Counted from the first letter of the stretch, positions 1 through 11,446 are shown. The stretch is DNA of 64,000 nucleotides from Luscinia megarhynchos (GCA_034336665.1 JAPFBE010000002.1:13866906-13930905); one strand, 5' to 3'. Notes: a model not told the origin generated them from the letters alone. Made by a program: numbers and translations.

Positions 1-1800
1 GAAGGCAGTGAAAGGAGGGGCTGTCAAGTGCAGTGCACTTGCCCTTTCCATGGATTTTGTCCCTTCTAAGATGGGATTCATGTGTGTTAATTGATTTTGG
101 TGAAATGTCTATCTTTGCAGAACAGTTCATGCTTCTGGTGTCCAGCTAGAGTTGCTCTCACTGCATCAATGACACTGCTGCTGGAGAAAACTACTGTAAT
201 AGAAAAAAATTTTGTGCAGAATTATTTTATCACAGATGATTGTGGAACACTGCCACATGTGAACACCAGACACCCCAGTGTCCTGAAGTTTAGATGTTAC
301 TTGAATCTTTTTATAAAACCTTTTAGGAAATTTACTCATTGGCAATAACATATTTGTCCAGGACTACTACAAACAATTTTGAAAATTAATGTGGCCATTT
401 TCTTATGGCATACATTCAGTAGTTACACCAGATTAGCATCAGCCAGCATCAGCTGGCTTGTTCATTGTTTCAGACTGCTGAGAATACAGAATGCATGATT
501 GATTGCTTCAGAAACACTGGAATAACTGTGCTCTTGGAATAGGCAATCTGTATATGCCAAAGAGACCAAAGCAAGCCAGCCTTGTGTCGTTCTGTACCCA
601 TTTCACATAGCCTATGCCAGCATGAGTTCTGCTGTTATAAAAGACCTGTACTTTTGCAAACCTTGCATGTTAACATGCCCTGCCCTGGGTTGATATAAAG
701 TTAGAAGGAGTACAGCTAACGAGTGCAATGATGTGATAGGCAAATGAAAGCTCTTTGGCTGATGTGTCTTCAAAATTCTAGTACATAAACATTTTTCTCC
801 TGTTAGCAATGTTGGATTAGGATTTTTCTGTCTTGAACTTTGGATTCAAAGTGGAAAAAGATCATGGTAATAGTGTAAACTGCGAATTGCTTTTTTTCCT
901 TCTTTTTAATATTAACTAGCAGCTAAAATACGCTGGCTAATAAGCACAGTGTACAGTCTGTAGCAAGATCTCAATTTTAAAAAAATATACCAATAACGTT
1001 ATGCAGAGCCAATCCCTCATTTAACAAAACTTGCCATCCTGTTTGTTTCCCCAGTCTGCACAGAATTAACAGATTTTGACCATCAGGGTCTTTAGAATGC
1101 TAAGTAAGACCACCTGGCCTTCGCCTCGTTTTTGGAGTTTATGATGTGCTGTTTCTCCGGGCATGCATGCCTTTATGGAGACACGGAGTGCTCAGGGAAC
1201 AGCTGCCACAGCCCAGCAAGCACCAGCGCAGGCGTTTAGTCAGCACCACTCGCTGTGGCAACATTCCCTCACCAAAGGCTTTCCTTCGAGTTTGCAGCTG
1301 GCGTCCGGAGTGCTGCTACTCTGTAAACAATAACACGTGCCGCGGAGCAGTCGGCTCCAGCCCGGGAGCAGCCTCTGGTGTTCCCTCTGGTGAACTGGCT
1401 CGGGTGCCTCGTCCCAGGGGGGGGAGCCGGGAGCTGCCAGGGGCTGGACAGCCTGCTCTGGACCTGAAAGGGCACGGTGGGACTTGCCTTTCAGCCTTTC
1501 CCTTCTTTGGGGACGTGTTTTGGGAGCCTCTTCATCTGCTTAGCTGGTAATTTCCAGGAGGAGGGAAAACGTGTCAAAGTCTCTGACTGAAAAGGACCGT
1601 AATAATTGAAGGCTGCTGGGGAGAAGGGGGAGAGGAGGAGGCTGGATGCGAGCAGGCGCTGCCTTTATGCAGCACAACGTGCTAAAACCAGCTTTTCTCA
1701 TTAAAAAAAAAAAAAAAAAAAAGGTGTGTGCTGTGCAAGTGCAGCGGAGTTTTCATCCGTGAACCGTAAATTGCGATCGCCCGAGCCATCCAGCCTTCCT
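1..1800. other. Upstream flank of SIRT5, no gene recognised
   Basis: I see no exon of a known protein here. In the human order the next gene on this side is GFOD1, but nothing matching it is visible. The stretch from about 1140 to 1560 is richer in GC than its surroundings and carries a CACGTG E-box near 1334; it may be a regulatory or promoter-proximal segment, which is inference. A run of about 20 A lies at 1702-1721. Confidence 0.5.
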
Positions 1801-2340
1801 GACCTATTTGCGTCTCATTCCAGCTCGTACGTGCGCGGCGCTGCGGCACGGCGCGGGGACAGCGCAAGGCCGGGAGGCGCCCCGCGGGTGCCTCCACCCC
1901 TCCATCCATGCCCGCGTCCGTGCCGCCTTAACACCGCGGCCCCTTCCCGCGGGAGGGCGGGGCGGCGCCGAGGCCCGGCCCTGCCGGCTGCCCGGGGCGG
2001 GACGTGCGGCGCCGCACGGCTCGGCCTCGGCCGCCGCCGAGCGGGGTGAGTGGCAGCGGGCGGGCCGCGAACCCGCGGCCCCGGGGCTTGCGTGAGGGCC
2101 GGGCGGCCGCGCGGGCGGGCGGAGCGCCGGCCTGAGGGCCCGGCGGTGCCACCGCCTCCCCTCGCCGAGGCTCCGCCCGCCCGCGCTGTCCCCTTCGCCC
2201 TTCTGCGGGCCGGCAGATGCACGTAGGCTCAGCGCCCGCCGCGGCTCCGACCCTTGCTTTTCCCCCGCTCCTTAAAATGCCGGCGGGCCTGGGGGCTGCC
2301 TCGGGTTAGCAGCGCAGTTCGGAGGCGTCGCGTAAGTTGC
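1800..2340 (+). promoter_or_regulatory. SIRT5: CpG-island promoter and 5' non-coding exon region of SIRT5
   Basis: A sharply bounded GC- and CpG-rich block immediately upstream of the first coding SIRT5 exon. It has no TATA box of the usual kind; a TTAAAA at about 2272 is the nearest thing. Two good splice donors face the coding exon: GTGAGT beginning at 2046 and GTAAGT beginning at 2332. Either could end a non-coding first exon that splices to the acceptor before 2571. The transcription start cannot be fixed from sequence alone. Confidence 0.75.
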
Positions 2341-2570
2341 ATGTGGGCCTAAAGCCCTGCTTTGGAGCGGGGCTGGTCTCCCCGGTTCTGAACAAAAGCG
2401 GTGATCCCGGCCCCAGGGTCTCGGCTTGGGGGTGATTCCGTGTTCTGCAGGTGCAGGAGGAAGCCGTGACGAGCACTCGCCCCTGGTTGTTTAAGGAGAG
2501 CCCCTGACAGGAACCTGGCAGAAATGCGCACCCTGGCTGGGCCGCTCATGTTTGATTTATTTCTCCCCAG

Positions 2571-2709
2571 GTGAAACACTTCCGAGGGATCCTGATGTGT
2601 CTCTTTCAATTTACCGCTAGAAGGTTGATTGCTCAAGCGCATTGTGGACTTAAGGCCTCGTCTTCAAAGAAACAGAAGTTTTGCTTGGAAATGGCCCGTC
2701 CTAGTTCAA
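2571..2709 (+). CDS. SIRT5: SIRT5 coding exon 1 (5'UTR 2571-2594, codons from 2595)
   Basis: The acceptor TTCTCCCCAG ends at 2570 and the donor GTAAGA begins at 2710. It encodes residues 1-38 plus the first base of codon 39: a basic, Ser/Arg/Lys-rich leader ending in MARPSS, as in other SIRT5 proteins. The first ATG at 2595 has C at -3 and T at +4. Confidence 0.92.
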
Positions 2710-5700
2710 GTAAGACATGTTTGCTTTAGCACCCCGGACAGGTTTTTAAGGTGGATTTGAAGTGCTAGAAGGTTTCGTGTGCTAGCTGAAATCCATGGCT
2801 TAATTCAAAATGTTTAAAACAGTGTGAAGTTGCTTTTTTTGTCCCCCAGGTAGTAAAATTACCTTTTTGTGTCTGTATTCTGTATAGTTCCAAAACCCCT
2901 TGCAGTCAGCATGGTTGAAACATTAACACGTTTTTAATGTTTATAATTTATGCACATAAGTATGCAATGGTTAACTGCATTTCCCTTTCATAACCCTAAT
3001 GAGTAATAAAACTAATTCCTCGTTTATTTTTACAAGAATGGGCCTCGAGCATTTGTAATAGCTCAGGAGCTGGGTAACCCTAGGGAGCCCTGTTCAGGCT
3101 AGCAGTTGTAGCTGTCCTCTTTTCACTTGTTGGGGGTATTTTGGTTTTGTTTTTCAATTTGAGAATGTGCCTTAACTAGAAAACTGCACGTGGGTGCAAT
3201 AGCAACCCCCCTTAATGTTTGGTAGCGAGGCAAATTTGCTTTTTCTGCTACCTTCAGCATCAGCGTTTGGCTGCTGTCAGAAACCTGGCTGGGAGGGCGT
3301 CTGGCCTGAGCTTTACACATCAGGGCTTGTGAGGTTTGGTTTGCAACAGCAGCTGGGGCATCAGAATAGCAGTGTTCTCTGTCCAGGTGGCTCTGGCTGT
3401 GGGTCTTGGGACCTCTCCAGCGGCTCTTTCTCCCTACAGGAACTTACCTTTGGGTGGGCATTTTGTGAAGGGGGAGGTGTTTTGGTTGTTTTGGTTTTTA
3501 TATGAAAGACCACCTAGTAAATTGTGAGGATTAGGGTTGTGGTGGGCAGCTCAAAGTTCAGTTGAAGGCTGTTCACTAGTGGGATACTGTAGGAGTCCAT
3601 ACTGAGGCAAGTGTTGTTTAACACCTTTTTTAATGATTTGGACAATGGACCAGAGTGTATCCTTGGCAAGTTTCCATATAATATGAAGCTGGGAGGAGTG
3701 GTTGATACTCCAGAGGGTCTTGCCCCTGGGGAGAAATAGCCCCAGGCACTAGGACAAGCTGGGGTGACCAGCTGGGCAGGAATGTCCCTCAGGATCCAGT
3801 AGGCATCACATTGTCCTTAAGCCAGCAATGAGCCCACGTGGCAATGAAAGCTCCAGGGCATCTTCTCAATGCATAAAAACACCCCATGGTATTTGTCTGC
3901 TGGGAGCATGGTCAAACAATGGATTGAATTGTGCAGGAAGGTTATGCAATCTCTATCCATGGAGATATCAAAAGCCACCCCACAGGACACTCCAGGGTGG
4001 TCTGCTCTGGCTGACCCTGCTTAAGCAGAGGGGGTTGAGGAAGATAATTTCCAGAGGTTTCTTCCCACCTCAGCCATTTTGTGATTCTAATCTGTGTTGC
4101 TTTAAAATTCAGTTTTGAGGTAAACTGCAAGAGATCTTTTTTTTTTGTCTACCTGTAGCTAACATGTTCCTTTCTAATCTTGTCTTGACTCACACACAAA
4201 AAGGCAAAGTAAATTTTCCATATTTCTCCCAAACTACTTTACCATGCAGGGAAAAATGGTGGGAATAGTACATTAAAGACATAAAATACAATTGCAAACC
4301 TAGAAAACAGGAAAATTGCCTCAAAAAAAAAAGTATTTTCTCAAATTGCCCTAATTTTGAAGATGGTACTTTGTGAAAAAAAACAAAAACAAACCAACAA
4401 ACAACGAATCCAACAACAAACTATTTGTTTTCATCTCAAGATCTTACCTAACAATTAGGAAGCAAACTGTTCCTGGGTGGTGGTGCCACCAGCTGTTATT
4501 GGGGCAGCATCTGGTGTGGGGTTTTAGTTAAAGGCTCTGCCTTTCCAGTATTGACCATAATCACATTTAGCACATTGCCCTCCTGAGCTTGCTCAGACAC
4601 ATATTTTGAGGATCTCCAGGAGCTGCCCTTTGAATTCCAACATACAGAAGCTCAGGAAGCAGTTGGTGTTCCAAAACGGATGTCATGGGAGGTGTGTATG
4701 GGAGCTGTTTCTGGATGTGTAGTGTGGCCTCCTAGGTCAGTGTGAGCACTGAACAGCTCCTTGTTCTCCCTGCCCTGGCACAGACATGGCTGATTTCCGA
4801 GAGGTGTTTGCCAAAGCCAAGCACATCGCCATCATCACCGGAGCCGGCGTCAGCGCCGAGAGCGGCGTCCCCACCTTCAGAGGGGCCGGAGGCTTCTGGA
4901 GAAAGTGGCAAGCCCAGGTAGGTGCTGGTGGCCCGTGCCATGCCTCTGTCCATCACACAGGTGAGCGTGGAGGGTCAGGAGCAGCTGGGGAAGAGGGTGG
5001 AAGTTTTCCCTTGGCAGTGCAGCAGGGACAGAGCTCTCCCTGCAGCTGCTTCTGCAGCCCTTCCCCGTGCCCTCGGGAATCTGCTTCTGTCCTTCAGTTT
5101 ATCAGTTGCTTGGGAAAAACAATGTTCTTGCAGGCAGCTCTGGGTCTTTCTACCACCCTTTTTTTTCTGCAGTTCAGCTGTTTGCTCACCTTTTGACACC
5201 CTCACTGTTTTCCTACCATGTGGACCAAATGAAGAACTGATCATAGAGACTGGCTGGTTTTTTTAAAATCTTGGTATTTCAGAACACTCTTTAAAAATGG
5301 TTTAGGGCTTGTTTTATTTTGGATAGATTCTTTAACTCTCCCACAGGCTCTGTCTTCTTGGCATGATCTTGCCATCCCACAGGGGTGGGAGAGGAGGTGG
5401 AAGCAGACACTGGGAGTACAGCTGAAAGCACCAACAATGTGAGCTCTCCAGGGGCCTCGAGAGTCTCATCCTGCCTGGTGCTGCAGGTGTTTCAAGCACT
5501 GTTATGCTACTCCAAATGCTGCAATCACACCTACTTTCTTTGTGGTTTTCAATTACAGAATTCCTGAAAGATCTGATGAAGTTAAAAAAATGTCAGAGAG
5601 ATGAGTTTTTTAAACTGGTTTGAATCTAAAGATGAGGTTTTTTTCTTTCAGTGACCAAATAAAGCATATGTGTGGGTAAATGCCTGGTCCTACTGCACCA

Positions 5701-8700
5701 GAAACTTGTATTCAGTGTTTCTGTGTCAGCAGAACTGTGCACTGGGGTGCTGGACTGAGCTGCACCTCATTTTTGAGAAAGATAAGGCAAAATTAAAGTT
5801 ACTCTGAAAAGCACCTTCAATTTTTACACAAAATACAGGACATTATACTGGTTTTGACAATAGGTGTAATTTGGCTTGTATTACACTTAAATTAAAGCAG
5901 AAAAGAAATTCCTCACAAAGGAATATTCACATGATGCTGAGTGTTATGGCTGCTGTGGAAAAGAGAGCTGTGGGTGCCAGAAAAAGGGTGTACATTGGAA
6001 TATCTCATCTTGCTTTGTGCTAAGCTCCTAATAGTTTGGTAGGGCAGCACAAAGTGCACTTGGAGTGTAGTGTAAACCCACGTACCACACTTGCTGTAAG
6101 TTATTTCCTCTTTTGATCTGACACTTTGACTTGTCATCCTTGTAAGGGCTGTGGAACAATATTCTTATAAAATGCATTTGGTTGTAAATAATCTGCTTTT
6201 GATGACCTTGTGATGCAGGCAGAGATCCAGCAGGCTTCATCTGGGGAAGGGATTCTTCTTTTGTTGGATGACCTGTTATGTCTTTTGTAGGAGCTGGCTA
6301 CTCCAGGGGCTTTTGCACGAAACCCTTCCCGAGTGTGGGAATTCTACCACTACCGGCGGGAGTTGATGCTGAGCAAACACCCCAACCCAGCGCACATCGC
6401 CATCGCGGAGTGCGAGAAGCGTCTGAGCAAGCAGGGAAGGAGCGTTGTGGTCATCACTCAGAACATTGACGAGCTGCACAGGAAGGCAGGCACCAAGCAC
6501 CTCTTAGAAATTCACGGTAAGAGTTGGCTCACATGTCTGCCACAGGCCAGGAAACCTGGGATGGGGGGTGGGCAGAAGGGAAAGCAGAAGGACAGAGAGA
6601 AAAGAATCTTGTCTTTAAAATTATAATAACTTGCATAAAGGCATTTACAGTAACACCTGTTCTCTTTTGGAAGTTGTTTCAGGTACTTAGTAGCTTCTCT
6701 TTATTCCTCACCTTTAGAATCACAGAATCTCATCTTTCTGTTTTTTAATGGATTCTGACAGTACACAGGAACTGGTTCTCCCTTGTTCCTTGTACAGTTT
6801 TCCGCAGATCCACTTGAATTCATGGGGCTGTGACACCTGGCTGATTTCACTTAGAAAAGGGGAAAAGAATCCCCAGAAATTCCACTGTGTGGTCGTGGTG
6901 GTGTCAAACTGTCCCCAGTAAGGGGTGTATTGGCAAGCCTGGCCTCACCAGCCCTGGTGCTTTCCCTCTGTCCTGTTCTGTCCTGTCCTCACTTGTGCAG
7001 TCCTTGGCTGCAGGAGGACAAAGGGACTGGAAATGATTGAGATTGCCTTACCTTTCTTTCCTGCAGCCAGTGGCCCTCTCATTCTCTTCCCTGTAGTCAG
7101 TGGCATTCCTTACTCCCACAAATTGCCAGAGGAGCACAAGGCAGGTGCAGCACCTGCAGGTCAGCAGGGCTTTGGGATTTGAGGAAATGTAGAGGTGTAG
7201 AGAGAAAGAGGATGTGGAAGCCCTTCTCCATCCTTGGAGGTGATCCCACTCATTTCTCCACTCCTCGGGCCCTGCCACAGGGTGGAATCTCCCAGGACAG
7301 AGACCCATCCTGGTTCTCCAGCACTATGATGCTTTTTAACTCGAGTATCACTAAAGGGATTTCCCACCACCACATTTCTGCTTTGGACACAGGAAACCTG
7401 CACAAGTTGTTTTACAGTTGTGGACCCAATGATGAAGCCTTGGCAACAGTTTAATTTTGGTTATTTGTATTCCTTACAAAACGGACACAATTTTAAGCTC
7501 TTGGCTATACTGCACATCTTGACAGCATGTTAGTAATGTTACAGAAGTTTTGGGAGCGGAGTTTTGCATCAAACAAAATGGTGTTGACCATATTTTATTT
7601 TTTTAAGAAAATGTTTCTGATGCAAGAGGAAAAGCAATGAACAGAAATATCTCCCTCAGTGGTATTTTAAATTATGATTTTCCTGCAACATGTTATGGAC
7701 TGTGTATTACTCATGTCCTGAGGCAGAGCAAGGTGAACAGTGGGACTGTCTTTGCTATTGTATTCCCGCAGTAAGTTACCCACAAGGTGCAGCCTTCAAG
7801 GTCTGTAAATAAAGGCTGCCCAGGATAAACACAGCCACTTTCTGCCCAGTCACACCTCAGAGCCATCACTTCATTCCTGATGTTTCCTTTTTGTGTGTTC
7901 CAGGTAGTTTATTTAAAACTCGATGCACCAGCTGTGGAAATGTCGCTGCGAATTACAAGAGCCCGATCTGCCCTGCGTTGGCTGGGAAGGGGTAATCCAT
8001 TCTTTCTCTCACCATTAAAAAAGGAACTGAGCAGGGGGATGGGCCAGGCATATACTCAAAGATTTTTTAGGATATTTTTTCCCTTTACATTTCACCAGAC
8101 CTTCAGATAGTTGCATAAATAATTGTTGTGCCTTTGACAGTCGTGGCCAGCTTATCACAGTTGCTCAGCTCCAGAATAATTCTGGACAAATTCCTGCCTG
8201 CCTTGGTGGGGTATTTTAGGATTGTAGTAGGTGTTTGAAGTTGGCTGAAGTTGCAAAGATTACTTGATTGGAGGGTGTGCTTTAGAGAATATGAAGGTTT
8301 TTAGAGAATGATTTATTAATATATGAAGTACATTTTGTACAGCTGGACATGTATTTCCATTTTGTAACTATAGGGCTCCAGATCCTGACACAGAAGATGC
8401 CACAATTCCAGTTGAAGACCTTCCTCAGTATGTATGGACCACTTTGTTTGGGCTATTACCTCTTCATTCTTTGTGCATGTCAAAGCTTCATGTTACTGTT
8501 CATGTTGTTTTGGAAAGACATTCCACAGGAGACAAAGAACTCTGGAACTCTGCCCCAGGAAACTGAGTGTAAAGTTACAGGGGCAACAGACAAGGAGTGT
8601 GTAGAAGTTACCACGGTGCTAAAGGCACCACATATTTTTGTACTTGAGCACCAATATGAAACATGCCCAAATTCGTGGGGTTTTGTACTAAGTGAAGTAG

Positions 8701-11026
8701 GAGAATTGCAGCAAGAAAGTGACTGCTACAGCAGTAAATGTTTTGTTACTTTGCAGGTACCACCCACTGTTAGTTTGGGATACTGGGATTCTGTCCCTTG
8801 CAGGCACAGAATGTGCCACCATGCTTTTTTACACTGCCTGAAGCTTTGCCTCAGTTTGTTGCAGATGGAAAAAGCCATCATATTTTTCATCTGATTCCTA
8901 AGGAAGAAGTGGCTAACACGGTGCTTCTGTCTTTTGGTTCATTTTCTCCTTAAAACCCTGTTAGCCAGTTTGTTAAAGCTGATAGAGGCCAAGTTTTAAC
9001 TTACGTGCATTTCAGGAGCTGAGTAAGGGGAAGACACAGTTAAGTATCTGCACTGAACACCTGTTCAGCAACCCTTTCCATGGGATCATGCAGCACATGT
9101 GTACTTCAGCACGTGTGTAGCATGGAACCAGCTGCCTTCTGTCAGGCACGTGGTAGAGGAGGGTGTGGGGTGAAGGAGGAGAGAGAATGGTGGCAGGCAG
9201 GACTGGCCCAAGAGAAGTGCTTTGCCATTGTGCAGGTGTGAGGAGGACGGCTGCAACGGGCTCCTGCGGCCCCACGTCGTGTGGTTCGGAGAGGCCCTGG
9301 ATCCCGGCGTGCTCACGGCGGTGGAGAGGGAGCTGGATATTTGTGACCTCTGCCTGGTCGTGAGTGGCACTTTCCTTACTGTCCTCCATGGTGGCACCTC
9401 CTGGCTAAAGCAGGTGCCTCTGTGCTTCCCTGAGGGAACTAAGAGCCCCAGAGGGACTCTCTGGCGTCCAGTGCGAAACACTAAAAGACTCTGCAGTTGG
9501 AAAATGTGCACAGACTACTCAGAAGTCAATAGGTACACAAGGGTTAGAGAATAGACAATGTTGTTTGGCTCTGGTGAGACCCCACCCAGCACAAGGACAT
9601 GGAACTGTTGGAGCAAGTCCAGAGGAGAGCCACAAAGTTGGTAAGGGTACTGGAGCACCTTCCCACTGAAGAGAGGCTGAGAGTGGGGCTGTTCAGCCTG
9701 GAGAAGGGAAAGGCTCTTGGGAGACCCTTAGAGCAGCCTTCCAGTACCTAACGAGGCCTGCAAGGAAGCCAGAAAGGGACTCTTCGTCAGGGACAAGGGG
9801 TGATTACTTTTAACTGAGAGTGGGTTTAGATTACATACAGGAAGAAATTCTTTTCCTCACAGGGTGGTGAGGCACTGGAACAGGTTGCCCAGAGAAGCTG
9901 TGGATGCCTCATCCCTGGAAGGGTTCAAGGCCAGGCTGGATGAGGCTCTGAGCAACTTGGTCTAGTGGAAGGTGTCCCTGCCTGTGGGAGAGAGGTTGGA
10001 ATGAGATGATCCTTAAGGTTTCTTCCAATCCAAACCATTCAGTGGTTCTGATTTCTCACATTATTTTGATGCTCAGTTTAAAAACAAAGATTTAAGTTAT
10101 AATGTGGTGCTTTTTTGCAAGGTGTTTTACATGTAACCAAAACACTAGCTTAGACTGTTGTCTTCCATTTACAGAATGACCTCAAATACAGAAGGAATGT
10201 TATGTTGGGCTTTTTCCTGAAGACAAAGTGTGCCATTTTGTTTCTGGGATTTTTTTTTCCATCTACAGTTACAAACAGGTTTCTTTGGGCTGCACCAGAG
10301 AACAATTCCTGATTGTTGTGCTAAGTTAAATAGCTACATCTGCAGTGACACTAATCAGAGCTGCTGATTCGGTTTCATTTCTGCAGGGATCTCCCAGTGC
10401 ACATGCAGTGCTGTGAGAAGGGGCCTCACCTCGGGGCTGGGCTGGTTTGTTTTCGTTTGAGCGCTGTCCTGCTACACTTGTGACTCTGTCCCGCTGCCCG
10501 CAGGTCGGGACCTCGTCCGTGGTGTATCCCGCGGCCATGTTCGCCCCGCAGGTCTCGGCCAGAGGCGTCCCGGTCGCGGAGTTCAACATGGAGCCCACTC
10601 CTGCCACCAACAGGTTCAGGTAGCGCTGCTCAGGCCTTGGGTCCCCTCCATCCTGCCCTTGCGTGCAACTGCGGACACACTGCGTTTAGACAAATACGGT
10701 CTAGATTTCCCCACAGCGCTTGTGAAATATTAAGTTTCTGTTAGTAAGTAAGAAAAGGGGATTCTTCTTCCGTGGTGGAATTTTCACTGAAGACACAAAC
10801 TGTATTGTTTAAAGGGTGAGGCTGAAGTCTGTCCCTACGCCGCACAAGCCTAAACCCCTCTTTCCTCCCGCCCGCCTGCCGGACTCGCCAGGTGAAGCAG
10901 CGGGATGCGCCGGGGGCTGCCCGCGCCCTAAACCTGTCGCTTCCTTCCAGGTTCCACTTCCCGGGCCCCTGCGGGACCACGCTACCGCCGGCGCTGGCGC
11001 GGCACGAGACGGAGATCATCTCCTGA
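2595..11026 (+). CDS. SIRT5: SIRT5, NAD-dependent protein deacylase sirtuin-5, mitochondrial (8 coding exons, 310 aa)
   Basis: The joined exons (2595-2709, 4784-4917, 6291-6516, 7904-7991, 8374-8427, 9236-9359, 10504-10619, 10951-11026) give 933 nt, a 310-aa protein, the same length as human SIRT5. The family removes succinyl, malonyl and glutaryl groups from lysine using NAD+, mainly in mitochondria. What can be seen: a basic N-terminus free of acidic residues for the first 31 residues (targeting-peptide-like); the NAD-binding GAG motif at 58-60; Y102 and R105 of the YHYRR motif, the class III residues that bind the acidic acyl group; Q140-N141-I142-D143; catalytic H158; and zinc cysteines C166, C169, C207 and C212. 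All key residues are intact. The first ATG (2595) has a weak context, while Met33 (2691) has a strong one. The gene lies head to tail with NOL7, whose start codon is only 248 bp beyond this stop. Confidence 0.97.
3563..4095 (+). repeat. CR1 LINE fragments in SIRT5 intron
   Basis: The first part (about 3563-3730) matches the CR1 reverse-transcriptase region, with remnants of the coding stretch for a FNxFxND-type motif (TTTAACACC, then AATGATTTGGAC, then AAGCTGGGAGGAGTGGTTGATACTC). The end (about 3985-4095) resembles a CR1 3' tail with CCACCTCAGCCATTTTGTGATTCT. The middle is badly decayed, so there may be two separate insertions. The coding frame is broken. Confidence 0.75.
4784..4917 (+). CDS. 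SIRT5: SIRT5 coding exon 2
   Basis: Acceptor GGCACAG before 4784, donor GTAGGT after 4917. It encodes residues 39-83, with the Rossmann-fold start and the NAD-binding motif [16 protein letters not shown]. The split codon 39 becomes Asn, followed by MADFRE. Confidence 0.97.
4918..6290 (+). other. SIRT5: SIRT5 intron between coding exons 2 and 3, nothing notable
   Basis: I recognise no gene, repeat family or RNA in this intron. Open frames that run out of exon 2 into it are read-through artefacts. Confidence 0.6.
6291..6516 (+). CDS. SIRT5: SIRT5 coding exon 3
   Basis: Acceptor CTTTTGTAG, donor GTAAGA from 6517. It encodes residues 84-159: FYHYRRE with the acyl-selectivity pair Tyr102 and Arg105, the [12 protein letters not shown] motif, and catalytic His158. 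Confidence 0.98.
6517..7903 (+). other. SIRT5: SIRT5 intron between coding exons 3 and 4
   Basis: No gene is recognised. A short AGAATCACAGAATCT at about 6716-6730 resembles the first bases of an inverted CR1 3' tail, but too little follows it to call an element. Confidence 0.5.
7904..7991 (+). CDS. SIRT5: SIRT5 coding exon 4
   Basis: Acceptor TTCCAG, donor GTAATC. It encodes residues 159-188, with the first zinc-binding pair (C166 and C169 in RCTSCG) and the motif [10 protein letters not shown]. Confidence 0.97.
8374..8427 (+). CDS. SIRT5: SIRT5 coding exon 5 (54 nt)
   Basis: Acceptor CTATAG, donor GTATGT. A small exon for residues 188-206 ([17 protein letters not shown]). The split codon 206 reads Gln where human SIRT5 has Arg, directly before zinc ligand C207. 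The size and phase fit both neighbouring exons exactly. Confidence 0.93.
9236..9359 (+). CDS. SIRT5: SIRT5 coding exon 6
   Basis: Acceptor TTGTGCAG, donor GTGAGT at 9360. It encodes residues 206-247, with the second zinc pair C207 and C212 and the motif RPHVVWFGE, ending in CDLCLV at phase 0. Confidence 0.97.
9565..10055 (+). repeat. CR1 LINE 3' end in the last long SIRT5 intron
   Basis: About 490 bp of clear CR1 3'-end sequence, from a GTGAGACCCCACC segment through AGCCTGGAGAAGGGAAAGGCTC and GGCACTGGAACAGGTTGCCC to the tail GATGATCCTTAAGG with a decayed end repeat. It is in the same orientation as SIRT5 and is 5'-truncated, as is usual for CR1. Confidence 0.93.
10504..10619 (+). CDS. SIRT5: SIRT5 coding exon 7
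   Basis: Acceptor GCCCGCAG, donor GTAGCG from 10620. It encodes residues 248-286: the [17 protein letters not shown]-contact segment and [12 protein letters not shown]. The exon is GC-rich compared with earlier exons. Confidence 0.97.
10951..11026 (+). CDS. SIRT5: SIRT5 coding exon 8 with stop codon
   Basis: Acceptor TTCCTTCCAG ends at 10950. It encodes residues 286-310 ([18 protein letters not shown], then ETEIIS) and TGA at 11024-11026. Confidence 0.97.
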
Positions 11027-11112
11027 TGGCCGGGATCACCTCCGGAGCGCCGGGAGCGGCCCGGCGGGTCCGCGCGGGCGGGCGGGCCGGAGGCGGCGGC
11101 GGGACTCGGGGC

Positions 11113-11118
11113 AATAAA
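11113..11118 (+). terminator. SIRT5: Polyadenylation signal AATAAA of SIRT5
   Basis: A canonical AATAAA 86 bp after the SIRT5 stop codon, followed by GT-rich sequence (TGTGCTGTGTGTGCGCG) at about 11144-11160 that looks like a downstream element. It lies within the CpG-rich NOL7 promoter block, giving a 3'UTR of only about 110 nt. Confidence 0.75.
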
Positions 11119-11273
11119 GGGACGGCGGCGGGGCCACCTCCGATGTGCTGTGTGTGCGCGCATCCCGCGGGGCGGGGCGGGCGGGGCGGGAGGCAGGGCC
11201 GTGTCCCGGCGCTCGGCATTCCCCGGCGGAAGGCGGGAGCGGTTCCGGGGCGGGCGGCGCAGGGGCCGCGGCC

Positions 11274-11446
11274 ATGGCGCGCCGGCAGAAGGGGAAGGCG
11301 GCGGCCGCGGGCAAGCGCAGGGCTCCCGCCGCGCTGCCCTGCCCCGCATCCTCCTCGGAGGACGAGGCCCCGGAGGAGGTGTCCTTCGGCGTGGCCAGGG
11401 AGGCGGCCGAGGCCGAGCGGAAGCTCCTGGGGGAGGCGGCCCGGAG
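11274..11446 (+). CDS. NOL7: NOL7 exon 1
   Basis: Starts at ATG 11274 in a strong context (GCCATGG) and ends at the donor GTGCGG from 11447. It encodes residues 1-57: basic leader, acidic SSEDEAPEE, then a helix rich in Ala, Glu and Arg. Confidence 0.9.

Noticed and set aside
1146..1550. A 134-codon open frame upstream of SIRT5, considered as an exon of GFOD1 or another gene
   Set aside because: The translation has no resemblance to GFOD1 or another protein I recognise, and GFOD1 would be on the other strand.
8349..8894. A 181-codon open frame across SIRT5 coding exon 5
   Set aside because: It is in a different frame from the real exon, runs into the intron, and shows no family resemblance.
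11145..11273. A longer NOL7 N-terminus starting at 11145
   Set aside because: The codon at 11145 is GTG; the first in-frame ATG is 11274, in a strong context.
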